Shown here: in pieces, positions 22,163 through 30,875 of the stretch
How positions within the stretch are numbered: the first letter of the stretch is position 1
How the letters are laid out: each line of letters begins with the position of its first letter
Source: CAZGXM01 sp964529795
GTDB taxonomy: Bacteria > Bacillota > JADQBR01
Length of the DNA stretch: 35,036 nt
Assembly: GCA_964529795.1 (NCBI GenBank)
Contig: CAZGXM010000023.1
Span: 1-35,036, forward strand
Reading direction: 5' to 3'
The notes under the pieces: generated by a model
Databases searched by the model: none
Seen by the model: only the letters and a program-made list of their open reading frames with translations
What the model was told of the DNA's origin: nothing
Position numbers and translations under genes: made by a program

Positions 22163-24100
22163 ATGGTTGAGGAGAGGAAGCTAGCGCCGTTACCGGCAGG
22201 GGTAGCGGAGCAGAAAATCGAGAACAAAGAAGACACTAAGTTAAAGAAGGTTGAGAAAATGAAGCTGGAAGCTCAGCGCAAAAAGGCCAGGACATTCGCC
22301 AGGCAGCAGCAGATAGCCGAGCGCATTGCCGCAGCTACCGAGGAGCTTTCCGCCGGAGTGGAAGAAGCCTCCGGGGCGGTGGACGAGCTGCAGTCGGCCA
22401 TGGAGCAGATAGCAGGCGGGGCCGAGGAGGCCAGCAGCGCCACGCAAGAATCACTTGCCGCTATTGAGCAGATTGCTAAAAATGCACAGAAGGCAGCAGA
22501 AATTACCACGGCAGTATTGGACAGGGGAAAAGCCATTCAGCTGCTGGTAAAAGAAGCCAACTCCGACATTGAAGAGCTTGCGGAAGGCGTTAATCTTGCT
22601 GCCGCCAAAAATGAGGAATCGGCCAGACTGATAGTCGAGCTGGAGAAGCAGGCAGAAAACATTGGCGGTATTGTACGCACAGTGGTAAAAATTGCCGACC
22701 AGACCAACCTCCTGGCACTTAATGCGGCCATTGAGGCGGCCCGGGCCGGGGATCACGGTATGGGGTTTGCCGTGGTGGCGGATGAAGTGAGGACGCTAGC
22801 GGAGACCTCAGAGAAGGCAGCCAACGACATCCGCGGGCTTATCGAGGCCATCCAGCAGGATGTGAAAGCGGTGGCAGATGCCATTAACCAGACAGCCACC
22901 AGCGCCCAGCAGGAAGCAGAAAAGGGTAAGGTTATTACTGATGACCTGGTAAATATTGAGGCTTCTATGGAAGAAGTGGTGACAGCAGCAGTACAGGTCA
23001 ACAACCTTTCCCAGGAATCCATGCGCAGCATCGAGCTTTTCCAACAGGGTGGAGGTGAAATTGCCAGGGCGACGGAGGAGCAGGCCGGCGCGACTGAGGA
23101 AGCGTTAAAAGCCCTGGAGCAGCAGACCAGAGCTTTAAGCGATATCAGCACCGCGGCAAGCGAGCTGGCCGAAATGGGCGAAGACCTGATGCGGTCCACC
23201 GATGTTTTGAAATCGGCAGAAGGCATGGCCGCTGCAGCGGAAGAGCTTTCGGCGGCTATTGAGGAGTCTACCCGCTCTGCCGAGGAGATCATGGCGGCCC
23301 AGGACCAAATTTCCAAGGGTGCGCAAGCCCAGGCCAGGGCGGCGGAAGAGTCTGCCAGTGCCGCCGGCCAGATAGAAAGTGGGGCGAGAACCATTAGTGA
23401 GCAGGCCGGTGCTTCCCTCCGGAAGGTAGAGGCCCTGTCTGAGACCCTGGGCCGCAATAAAGTGAACGTAGACGGACTGGTCAAAGGAATTTCCCTAGCC
23501 CTGAGGGCTAACGCGGAAAATGTCGAGAAGGTGAGAGTTTTAGAAGAAAGGGCAAGAGAGATAGACAAGATAGTAGAGACAATTGTTACTGTAGGCATCC
23601 AGACCAATATGCTGGCTGTTAGCGGGGCCATCGAGGCGGCCCGGGCCGGCGAATACGGCAAGGGGTTTGCCGTGGTTGCTTCCGACATTCGCAACCTGGC
23701 CCAGGATAGCGCCCGTAACGCCGACCAGATCAAGGAACTGGTGAAGGGTATTCAGGGGCAGGTTAATATGGTATTAAAGGACATTGAAGAGGTAGAGGAA
23801 ATGATAAGCCAGGAAGTAGAAAAGGCGAAAAAAACCACTGAAGGCCTGGTGAAGATCGAAGCGGATATGAAGGCCGTTGCAGCTGGCACCAGCGAAGTCA
23901 ATGAGAATGCGACCCAGATTTTGGCTGCCGTTGAGCAAGCCCAAAAAGCATCGGAACAAATTGCCCAGGTGGCCCAGGAAGCAGCCGCGGCCGCCGAACA
24001 GGCTGCAAGTGCCGGCAGCCAACAGGCCAGGGGAATGGAAGAACTTTCCAGAGCGATCGAAGAGATAGCTGCGCTGGCGGATGAGTTGCAGCAACTGTAG
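22163..24100 (+). CDS. Soluble double-module methyl-accepting chemotaxis protein
   Basis: The 645-residue protein is one long coiled-coil with no membrane helix and no recognisable ligand domain. It contains two complete MCP signalling hairpins. Tip 1 (about 178-210) has ADQTNLLALNAAIEAARAGD and GFAVVADEVR; tip 2 (about 478-510) has GIQTNMLAVSGAIEAARAGE and GFAVVASDIR. The tips lie exactly 300 residues apart, as do EELSAGVEEAS (60-70) and EELSAAIEEST (360-370), so the protein is a tandem duplication of a 300-residue module after a short charged leader. Tips bind CheW and CheA, and the flanking Glu/Gln/Ala-rich helices are the usual methylation regions for CheR and CheB, both encoded downstream. 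ATG 22163 has TAGGGAGG upstream. The input must come from a partner protein or the cytoplasmic state (inference). Confidence 0.93.
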   Translation: MVEERKLAPLPAGVAEQKIENKEDTKLKKVEKMKLEAQRKKARTFARQQQIAERIAAATEELSAGVEEASGAVDELQSAMEQIAGGAEEASSATQESLAAIEQIAKNAQKAAEITTAVLDRGKAIQLLVKEANSDIEELAEGVNLAAAKNEESARLIVELEKQAENIGGIVRTVVKIADQTNLLALNAAIEAARAGDHGMGFAVVADEVRTLAETSEKAANDIRGLIEAIQQDVKAVADAINQTATSAQQEAEKGKVITDDLVNIEASMEEVVTAAVQVNNLSQESMRSIELFQQGGGEIARATEEQAGATEEALKALEQQTRALSDISTAASELAEMGEDLMRSTDVLKSAEGMAAAAEELSAAIEESTRSAEEIMAAQDQISKGAQAQARAAEESASAAGQIESGARTISEQAGASLRKVEALSETLGRNKVNVDGLVKGISLALRANAENVEKVRVLEERAREIDKIVETIVTVGIQTNMLAVSGAIEAARAGEYGKGFAVVASDIRNLAQDSARNADQIKELVKGIQGQVNMVLKDIEEVEEMISQEVEKAKKTTEGLVKIEADMKAVAAGTSEVNENATQILAAVEQAQKASEQIAQVAQEAAAAAEQAASAGSQQARGMEELSRAIEEIAALADELQQL

Positions 24101-24113
24101 GGGGGGATGCTTT

Positions 24114-25649
24114 GTGCAGCAAAACAAACGGGTTGCCGGGCAGTATGTTGCCTTTTATGTAGGCAGCGAAGCTTATAGCATCGAAACCAAATACGTTCAG
24201 GAGATAATTAGGGTCCCGGAGATGGTGAAGGTCCCCCGGACTCCGCCCTACCTGGAGGGGCTGGCCAGCCTGCGGGGAAATATACTTGCCGTAGTGAACA
24301 TGAGTGTCAGGCTTGGCCTGGAAAAGAAACCCTTGAGTGAAGACAGCAGGGTCATAGTCCTGGACGACGGCCGTAAGCGGCTGGGTTTCATTGTGGACAG
24401 GGTATCAGCGGTAATAAACATCGCCGCTGACGAAATTGAAGGGGTCAGGAAAGGAGAGGCCAGGGCAGATTTTCTCAGGGGCATAGCCAGGCTGGCAGGA
24501 GGCGAACGCCTGGTGATGGTAATAGATGCGGACCAATTTATGAAGATCGGGGAAAGTGGGGAGCGTGTTAGAGATGGCGTTGAATCTCAAGAGCTTGTCC
24601 GACCGGAGGAACACAAGAAAGAGAAAGAGAAAGAAGAAGAAAAAGTTCAACTTGTCACCTTTCGGCTCGGGGGGGAAGAATACGGCATTGACATAGGGAT
24701 GGTGCAGGAGATCGTCCACCTGCCGGAGACCATTAACCGGGTGCCCGATGCTCCAGATTATCTTGTTGGAATTATAGCCCTGCGGAGCCACGTTCTGCCG
24801 GTGGTCAGCCTGCGAACCCTTTTTCAACTGGGAGATAATGAAGTGAACGACCGGATGCGCATAGTAGTGGTGAGTCTTTACGACCAGCAAGAAGGGAAGG
24901 TTGTGGTGGGCCTGATAGTTGATGCAGTAACGGAAGTGCTCCGCATTCCCAGGACGATTATTAACCCCGTACCGGTTCTGCTGCGTGCCGGGGGCGAAGG
25001 AATAAACGGGGTGTGCAAGCTAGCAGAAGGCAAGCGGCTGGTATATGTGCTTAACCCGGCGGGCTTTCTTGCCTTGAATGACCTCCTGAAAGTGGGCGAA
25101 GCGTTGGACGGCATAGAAGAAGGAACAGCCAGCGCTGGCGAGCAGAACGAGCAGGAAGAACAGCTGGTGACTTTCAATCTGGGCGAAGAAGAATTTGCGG
25201 CCGGCATCGCTGATGTCCGGGAAATCATCAGAGTTCCGGATATAGCGGCCGTTCCCGGGGCTCCGCAGTTTGTAGAAGGGGTGATTAACCTCCGCGGAAC
25301 CATAATTCCTATAATTGACCTGAGAAAAAGATTCGCGATGGAGGAAAAATCCAGAGACGAGCATGCGCGGGTTGTCGTAGTAGAGATAGACGGGCTTTTA
25401 ACCGGCCTTGTTGTTGATTTGGTACGGGAAGTGCTAAAAGTTCCCCACAAGGGCATCGAAACAGCGCCGGACCTCCTGACTGGTTCGGTAGACATCCGCT
25501 TTATCAGGGGAATAGCTAAAGCCGGAGAAGGCAAGCGGCTGATCATCGTGTTAAACGTCGAGGAGGTCCTGTCATTTAAAGAAAAGGAGGAACTGGCGGA
25601 CTTTGGGCAGAACGTGGAACTCAAAGAAGATACGGGTACTGATAGCTGA
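24114..25649 (+). CDS. Triple CheW-domain coupling protein
   Basis: The 511-residue protein consists of three CheW domains in tandem: about 8-145, 178-325 and 349-490. Each has the N-terminal strand pattern (VAFYVGSEAYSIE, VTFRLGGEEYGID, VTFNLGEEEFAAG), the EIIRVPE-like segment and the loop before the second barrel. The receptor/kinase contact motif is NLRG in domain 3, SLRG in domain 1 and ALRS in domain 2, so domain 2 departs most from consensus. A charged Lys/Glu linker (about 164-178) joins domains 1 and 2. Ordinary CheW has one domain of about 150 residues. GTG 24114, with GGGGGGA 6 bases upstream and outside the MCP gene, is preferred over the ATG at 24081. The 3' end overlaps cheB by 47 bases. 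Confidence 0.92.
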   Translation: MQQNKRVAGQYVAFYVGSEAYSIETKYVQEIIRVPEMVKVPRTPPYLEGLASLRGNILAVVNMSVRLGLEKKPLSEDSRVIVLDDGRKRLGFIVDRVSAVINIAADEIEGVRKGEARADFLRGIARLAGGERLVMVIDADQFMKIGESGERVRDGVESQELVRPEEHKKEKEKEEEKVQLVTFRLGGEEYGIDIGMVQEIVHLPETINRVPDAPDYLVGIIALRSHVLPVVSLRTLFQLGDNEVNDRMRIVVVSLYDQQEGKVVVGLIVDAVTEVLRIPRTIINPVPVLLRAGGEGINGVCKLAEGKRLVYVLNPAGFLALNDLLKVGEALDGIEEGTASAGEQNEQEEQLVTFNLGEEEFAAGIADVREIIRVPDIAAVPGAPQFVEGVINLRGTIIPIIDLRKRFAMEEKSRDEHARVVVVEIDGLLTGLVVDLVREVLKVPHKGIETAPDLLTGSVDIRFIRGIAKAGEGKRLIIVLNVEEVLSFKEKEELADFGQNVELKEDTGTDS

Positions 25650-26688
25650 CGATTCTGCTCTCATGAGGAGAATCCTTAAGGAAATGCTTTCTTCTGACAG
25701 CCAAATAGAGGTAGTGGGTACTGCCCGTGACGGTGAGGAGGCAGTGGCGAAGGCACTGGAGCTAAGACCTGGCGTGGTTACCATGGACATTAATATGCCC
25801 GGGATGGACGGCCTTACCGCCCTCCAGCACATCCTCCTCAAGGCACCCTGTTCGGTCGTTATGGTTTCTTCCCTCACCCAGGAAGGCGCCCTCATCACGC
25901 TGGAAGCTTTAGAGTTAGGCGCGGTGGATTTTGTGGGCAAACCTGGAGGGACGGTTTCCCTCGGCATAAAACAGCTCAAGGAAGAGATCATAGTGAAGGT
26001 AAAAACAGCAGCGCAGGCCAGGTCAAGGCTGCGCCGGTCGGGAAAGACGCGTAATTTGGACCCGCGACCGCCTCGTCCCCGGCTCAAGTCAGGCACCGGG
26101 CAGCAATCATTGAAAGTAGTGGTCATCGGGGTATCGACCGGCGGCCCCCGTACCCTTATGGATATTTTGCCCCGTCTGCCGCAGGACCTTCCGGCAGCGG
26201 TGCTGGTAGTGCAGCATATGCCGGAAAACTTTACGGCACCTTTTTCCCGGCGCCTCAACCAGTGTTGCCGGGTAGCCGTCAAAGAGGCGGGCGACGGCGA
26301 CGAAATAACGCCGGGAAAGGTCTTGGTGGCCAGAGGGGGTTATCATTTAAAAATAAAAAAGAATGCTGGCGGCAGGCTGGTGGCCGGGCTTAGCCGGCAG
26401 CCGGCAGACGTTTTATATATCCCCTCGGTTAACGTAACCATGCAGTCGGTTTTAGAAAAAGTATCTCCCTGCAATGTTATCGGGGTACTTCTTACCGGCA
26501 TGGGCGACGACGGAGCGGACATGATGGTGGAAATAAGGAAGCAGGGCGGCTATACCATTGCTGAAGCGGAAGAAACTGCGGTGGTCTGGGGTATGCCCCG
26601 AGAGGCTTATCTCAGGGGTGGAGCTGTAGTGGTATCCCCGTCCTATCTCATTGCCGAGCAAATCATTAAAGGAGTAGAGAGAAATTGA
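25603..26688 (+). CDS. cheB: CheB protein-glutamate methylesterase
   Basis: The 361-residue protein has an N-terminal receiver domain (IADDSALMRR, Asp62 in TMDINMPGMDG, Lys in VGKPGG) and a C-terminal methylesterase domain with the catalytic triad Ser178 (GVSTGGP), His205 (VQHMPENFTAP) and Asp303 (TGMGDDGADMM). It removes methyl groups from, or deamidates, receptor glutamates when phosphorylated by CheA. The only in-frame start before the receiver is TTG 25603, inside the end of the triple-CheW gene, with AAGGAGG about 12 bases upstream. The overlap of 47 bases implies tight translational coupling. It is complete, with all catalytic residues present. Confidence 0.95.
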   Translation: MGRTWNSKKIRVLIADDSALMRRILKEMLSSDSQIEVVGTARDGEEAVAKALELRPGVVTMDINMPGMDGLTALQHILLKAPCSVVMVSSLTQEGALITLEALELGAVDFVGKPGGTVSLGIKQLKEEIIVKVKTAAQARSRLRRSGKTRNLDPRPPRPRLKSGTGQQSLKVVVIGVSTGGPRTLMDILPRLPQDLPAAVLVVQHMPENFTAPFSRRLNQCCRVAVKEAGDGDEITPGKVLVARGGYHLKIKKNAGGRLVAGLSRQPADVLYIPSVNVTMQSVLEKVSPCNVIGVLLTGMGDDGADMMVEIRKQGGYTIAEAEETAVVWGMPREAYLRGGAVVVSPSYLIAEQIIKGVERN

Positions 26689-27263
26689 AAACCAGCCAGG
26701 TTAAGAAGCTTATGGACATTTTATCTGCCCACCCGGAAGAGAGCGAGAGATGCTATGCGGCCATGGACCTTTCCGGCTTTCCTCGAGATGACGTCGTTGG
26801 GTTTCTGGCAAAGAGACTGGTGGAAGAGGAAAGTCTCCCGGTACGGGAGGCGATAGTGAGCACCCTTATAGTTATCGGTACAGAGGCTGTGGTAAGGCGG
26901 TGTGCTGAGCTGTTGCACAGCGAGGACGCCTACCTGAGGAATTCGGCGATAGAGGTGCTGCAGCGGCTGCAGCATACATCACTGGAGGTAGTCAGGGAAT
27001 GCTTGCGGGACACCGACCCGGATGTACGGCTTTTTGCCGTTAACGTCCTGGGAGAACTACAGGACAAGGAGGCCGTGGAACTTTTGCGCCGGGTTGTGGA
27101 AAAGGATGAGGATATTAACGTGGTGGCTATGGCAGTGGAATACTTGGGTGAAATGGGCTTGCGCAGCGAGGACAGGGAAGTAGTTCGAAAAGCTTTGGAA
27201 CGTTTTTCTGACCCTTTCTTAGAATATGCGGTCGAGGTTGCTTTGAAGAAGATGGAGGTATAG
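26685..27263 (+). CDS. HEAT-repeat scaffold protein within the chemosensory operon
   Basis: The 192-residue protein is made of repeated helix pairs of about 30 residues typical of HEAT/PBS-lyase repeats, for example REAIVSTLIVIGTEAVVRRC, LRNSAIEVLQRLQHTSLEVV, VRLFAVNVLGELQDKEAVEL and VVAMAVEYLGEMGLRSEDRE. No enzyme motif is seen. Such solenoids usually act as protein-protein scaffolds. TTG 26685 overlaps the cheB stop (TTGA) and has AAAGGAG about 10 bases upstream. Its place between cheB and cheR suggests that it binds one of the adaptation enzymes, the receptor or an output partner (inference). Confidence 0.85.
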   Translation: MKTSQVKKLMDILSAHPEESERCYAAMDLSGFPRDDVVGFLAKRLVEEESLPVREAIVSTLIVIGTEAVVRRCAELLHSEDAYLRNSAIEVLQRLQHTSLEVVRECLRDTDPDVRLFAVNVLGELQDKEAVELLRRVVEKDEDINVVAMAVEYLGEMGLRSEDREVVRKALERFSDPFLEYAVEVALKKMEV

Positions 27264-27332
27264 CTGAATTGAAAGCCTGTTTTTTCTATGCCGGAAGCCT
27301 TCCAGGCGATGCTGAACAGGGGAGGATCAGAA

Positions 27333-28148
27333 TTGACAACAGAGGAATTCGTTAAACTGCGGGACTACATCTATCGCAAGGTCGGTATTTTCTTTGAGGA
27401 AAAGAAGCTTTACTACGTGGAAAAACGTGTAGAAGCACGCATGCGCGCCGCCGGCCTGGATAGCTTCCGTGCCTATTTTGCCTGGATGCGGTTTGATACG
27501 TCTGACCGTGAGCTGCAGGAACTTCTCAACGTCCTGACCGTCAACGAGACCTACTTTTTCCGCGAGTATCAGCAACTGCGCTGCTTTGCCGAAGAAGTAA
27601 TACCCGAGATTTTGAAAGGCAAAAACAACCAGAACCCAAAAAAGGTGCGGGTCTGGTCTGCCGGCTGTTCCACGGGGGAAGAAGCTTACACTTTAGCCAT
27701 CATCATGACGGAGATGACCGGGGGGCTGCCTGTTGACTGGGAAATTCATGCGACTGATTTAAATACAGATGTGCTGGCAAAAGCAAAAAGAGGACTTTAC
27801 GGCAGGCGTTCCGTCAAAGACGTTCCGGAGACCTATCTTGCCCGTTATTTTTACCGGGTGGGGGAACAATTCGAGATACATCCCGGGCTGCGCCGCCAGA
27901 TTATCTTTCACCAGCTCAACTTTTTAGACCGGGAAAACATGCGTGAAATGGCGGACTTTGATATCATCTTCTGCCGCAACGTCCTCATTTACTTTGACGA
28001 TGCTTCGCGCAGGCAGGTGGCCCTTCACTTTTATGATGCCTTGCGAAAAGGCGGTTTCATTTTCCTCGGGCACTCGGAATCCATGAGTCGCATTACGCCT
28101 ATTTTCAGGCTGCGGAAATTCAAGAATGCGATTATATATCAGAAGTGA
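27333..28148 (+). CDS. cheR: CheR receptor methyltransferase
   Basis: The 271-residue protein has the CheR N-terminal helical domain followed by the SAM-dependent methyltransferase domain: LTVNETYFFRE, the SAM-binding loop VWSAGCSTGEEAYTLA, HATDLNTDVLAKA, and FCRNVLIYFD. It methylates glutamates on the MCP. TTG 27333 has a strong ribosome site (GGGGAGG, 7 bases) and gives the usual family length. ATG 27288 and ATG 27309 lie in frame upstream but have no good ribosome site. CheR and CheB together show that the operon carries a full adaptation system, though no CheD deamidase is seen. Confidence 0.93.
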   Translation: MTTEEFVKLRDYIYRKVGIFFEEKKLYYVEKRVEARMRAAGLDSFRAYFAWMRFDTSDRELQELLNVLTVNETYFFREYQQLRCFAEEVIPEILKGKNNQNPKKVRVWSAGCSTGEEAYTLAIIMTEMTGGLPVDWEIHATDLNTDVLAKAKRGLYGRRSVKDVPETYLARYFYRVGEQFEIHPGLRRQIIFHQLNFLDRENMREMADFDIIFCRNVLIYFDDASRRQVALHFYDALRKGGFIFLGHSESMSRITPIFRLRKFKNAIIYQK

Positions 28149-28160
28149 GGCGAAGAAGAG

Positions 28161-28532
28161 ATGAGCAGACGGATACTGGTAGTGGATGATTCGTCTACTG
28201 TACGCGGTTATTACACTTCCATTTTAAGCAAAACAGGTTTTACTGTAGACCATGCAGCCAACGGTTACGAAGCATTGGAAAAGGCGGTAAGAATTGATTA
28301 TGATTTTTTCATTGTGGACGTAAACATGCCCAAAATGTCAGGCTACGAACTGGTGCGGCAGCTCAGAGAGGATGAAAGAGGGGTTAGGGTACCGGTGGTA
28401 ATCATCTCGACGGAAGCAAAAGACAGCGACCGGCTGGAAGGCTATCGGGCCGGGGCGAACCTCTTCCTGGTGAAACCGGTAAAGCCGGAAAGGCTTCTTT
28501 TTCTGACCAAGACTATTACTGGAGTGAGGTAA
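28161..28532 (+). CDS. cheY: CheY-like single-domain response regulator
   Basis: The 123-residue protein is one receiver domain: LVVDDSSTVRG (acidic pocket), Asp53 in FIVDVNMPKMSG as phospho-acceptor, Ser in IISTEAKD, and Lys in LVKPVKPE. With no output domain it must act by binding a partner. In motility systems that is the flagellar switch; here no flagellar gene is nearby, so the target is open (HD-GYP, HEAT protein, pilus or another kinase). It lies between cheR and the CheA-like gene with short gaps (12 and 9 bases). Confidence 0.92.
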   Translation: MSRRILVVDDSSTVRGYYTSILSKTGFTVDHAANGYEALEKAVRIDYDFFIVDVNMPKMSGYELVRQLREDERGVRVPVVIISTEAKDSDRLEGYRAGANLFLVKPVKPERLLFLTKTITGVR

Positions 28533-28541
28533 TAAGCGGAA

Positions 28542-30857
28542 ATGAATGAAATTTTGGCAAGAATGAAAAAGGTTCTCGACAAAACCGGATTTTTGGCCCT
28601 ATCCCTGGTCCACGACCCTGGCAGCAGGGTATTGGCGCAGCTTTTAGAAAAAATGAACGCCCTGGTAGACCTTACCAAAGGATATGGGGTCCTGAACGAG
28701 CTGGCAGGACGGCTGCAGGACGTTCTAAACCGGGTAAAAACAGGGGAGATTGTTGCGTCGGAGCAACTTGCCGGAACTGTCAGCCGCGCCCTTGAGTTTT
28801 TGCTGGAAGTCGTGGAAAAAGCGGAAACAGCAGTGGAGCTGCAGGTAGACGAAGAAACATGTCGGAAAAAGATCGGCGAGTTGGGAGAACTGCTTGGCAA
28901 AACCGCTTCGACCGCTGTTTCCAGGATGCCGGAAGCGGCCAATCAAGTGGAAGTTGGGAAGTGTGTTTATGAAGTTAGCTTGGAGATGCAGGCTTCGGCC
29001 GAATCGCCTGACTTGCTGGCAGTTTATGAAAAGCTGTCTTCCTGCGGAGAGGTGATTCGCGCTGTAGTAAACGGGGCAGGAGAGTTAAACGCCGTCCCGG
29101 TGACGGGCGATCATTCTTTCTTGTCCCTGCATTTTTACCTTAGCTCCGACCTCAATACACATGCTTTGAAAAATACGCTTACTGGAGTTTTGGGAGATTT
29201 ACCCGACCTGCGCATGACTATTTGCCCGGTCTTTTTGGATACAGATAAGCCCGGTGCCGGACCGGAAGATGGCAGCCCGGGGATTCCCGGCGGCGCGGAA
29301 AAGACGTTCCAGGCAGAAGAGAAACCGGCTTCATCGCCTGATATGTTAAATCAAGAGGAAACGGAAGTTTTGCGGTTGATTCTGGCCCAGTTGAGAGAGT
29401 ACCTCGGGCAACCGTGTAGTCAAGAAGATTTTTCACGGTACGGTTTCTCGGCAGCCAGAATTTTGGCGGGAATTGGTACGTACCTTAACAGACTTGAACT
29501 GAAGAAAGCCGAGGAACTGCTGGAGAAGCCAGGCCCTGAACGGCAAAGGAAACTCTTTTCACTCCTGGATGCAGCCGAGAAAATAGTCAGGAGTTTAGCT
29601 GTAAAAGGAAGCACTTCAATTGTACCTGCTGCTAAAAAACCTAAGGGGACAAAAACTTCCGCTCCCGCTGCCCCGAGTAAAAGCATCCGGGTGGATGAAA
29701 CCAAGGTGGACCGTCTGCTGGCGCTGGCCGGCGAATTGGTGGTAAGGGGCAATGCTTTGCTTTATGTAGCAAAAAAGGTGGAGGAAGAATACGGTCTGGC
29801 TGAAGTGGCCAGAGAGTTAAAGGAACAGCATGCGGGGCAGGACAGATTGGTTCGCGAGTTACAGGATGCCGTAATGAACATGAGACTGCTTCCGGCCAGT
29901 CATATCTTTCAGAAGTTTCCACGGACAGTGCGTGACCTGGCCAGGGAGCTGGGCAAAAATGTTGAATTGCGTCTGGAAGGGGAGGATACGGAAATCGATA
30001 AGGCCGTAATGGAGGTGATCAGTGAGCCCATGGTCCACCTGGTTCGTAATGCCATAGACCACGGTCTTGAAACTCCTGAAGAGCGACTGGGGCGGGGGAA
30101 AACAGCCGCGGGCACAATAAAGCTCCGGGCCCTCAGGGAGGGGAACAAAATGGTGCTGGAAGTGGAAGACGACGGCCGCGGTATCGATGTGGAGCGCGTC
30201 AGGCAGAAAGCGGTTTCGGCAGGGCTTGTTTCAGCGGAGGAAGCCAAGTCAATGGCCGAGCAACAGGTGCTTGACTTTCTCTTTGTTTCCGGCTTCAGTA
30301 CGGCAGTGGCAGTGACAAAGGTTTCCGGCAGAGGAGTAGGTATGGATGCGGTCCGGGTGGCCGCCCGCAGCCTGGGAGGAAGCGTAAAGATAATAACGAG
30401 TCCTGGAGCCGGTACCAGGGTGAGAATAGAGCTCCCGCTTACATTGGCTACCTCTCGCGTCCTGCTGGTGGTGCAGGACGGCAGGAAATACGGATTACCG
30501 ATAGCGGATGTTAGAGAGATGGTTAAAGTGCATGCTGGTGAATTGACCAGCATGCAGGGAAAAAGGATTGTGGTGATCCGCGGCGAGTTGGTGCCGGTGC
30601 TTTTCCTGGGTGAGTTTTTTGAGGATGACAAAAAAGAAACCGGTGACGAAGAATTGTGCCTGGTGGTCCTGACGAACGGCTTTGCGCTGGTCGTAGATGA
30701 TTTTCTCGGTCAAGAGGACATTGTGCTCAAATCTCTGCCGGCAGATTTGGGTCATGATTCCTGTTTTGCCGGAGCAGCTATGCTGGGAGACGGGGGTATT
30801 CTGCTGGTGCTGGACCCGCACCGCATGCAGAGGCAGCTCCAGCAGGCAAATCAATAA
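28542..30857 (+). CDS. cheA: CheA-like kinase core with degenerate HPt domain
   Basis: The protein has 771 residues. P3 dimerisation (about 384-450), P4 ATPase with LVRNAIDHGLE, DDGRGID and SGRGVGMD (about 455-635), and the CheW-like P5 domain (about 635-765) are intact. The N-terminus (about 10-100) is a P1/HPt-like helical bundle, but the HxxKG motif is LVDLTKG, with Asp43 in place of the phospho-acceptor histidine. Residues about 138-232 look like a P2 domain (VYEVSLEMQASAESPDLL). A further helical segment (about 270-355) is not recognised. The protein should bind receptor, CheW and ATP but cannot phosphorylate itself on P1. The histidine is supplied by the next gene, which has an intact HPt. 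ATG 28542 lies 9 bases after cheY. Confidence 0.9.
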   Translation: MNEILARMKKVLDKTGFLALSLVHDPGSRVLAQLLEKMNALVDLTKGYGVLNELAGRLQDVLNRVKTGEIVASEQLAGTVSRALEFLLEVVEKAETAVELQVDEETCRKKIGELGELLGKTASTAVSRMPEAANQVEVGKCVYEVSLEMQASAESPDLLAVYEKLSSCGEVIRAVVNGAGELNAVPVTGDHSFLSLHFYLSSDLNTHALKNTLTGVLGDLPDLRMTICPVFLDTDKPGAGPEDGSPGIPGGAEKTFQAEEKPASSPDMLNQEETEVLRLILAQLREYLGQPCSQEDFSRYGFSAARILAGIGTYLNRLELKKAEELLEKPGPERQRKLFSLLDAAEKIVRSLAVKGSTSIVPAAKKPKGTKTSAPAAPSKSIRVDETKVDRLLALAGELVVRGNALLYVAKKVEEEYGLAEVARELKEQHAGQDRLVRELQDAVMNMRLLPASHIFQKFPRTVRDLARELGKNVELRLEGEDTEIDKAVMEVISEPMVHLVRNAIDHGLETPEERLGRGKTAAGTIKLRALREGNKMVLEVEDDGRGIDVERVRQKAVSAGLVSAEEAKSMAEQQVLDFLFVSGFSTAVAVTKVSGRGVGMDAVRVAARSLGGSVKIITSPGAGTRVRIELPLTLATSRVLLVVQDGRKYGLPIADVREMVKVHAGELTSMQGKRIVVIRGELVPVLFLGEFFEDDKKETGDEELCLVVLTNGFALVVDDFLGQEDIVLKSLPADLGHDSCFAGAAMLGDGGILLVLDPHRMQRQLQQANQ

Positions 30858-30875
30858 GCGGAGGTGTTGGAGGCG

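Noticed and set aside
22753..23733. Long minus-strand open frame opposite the MCP gene
   Set aside because: It is a codon-bias shadow of the repetitive Ala/Glu-rich MCP; its translation is a low-complexity Ser/Ala mixture with no ribosome site.
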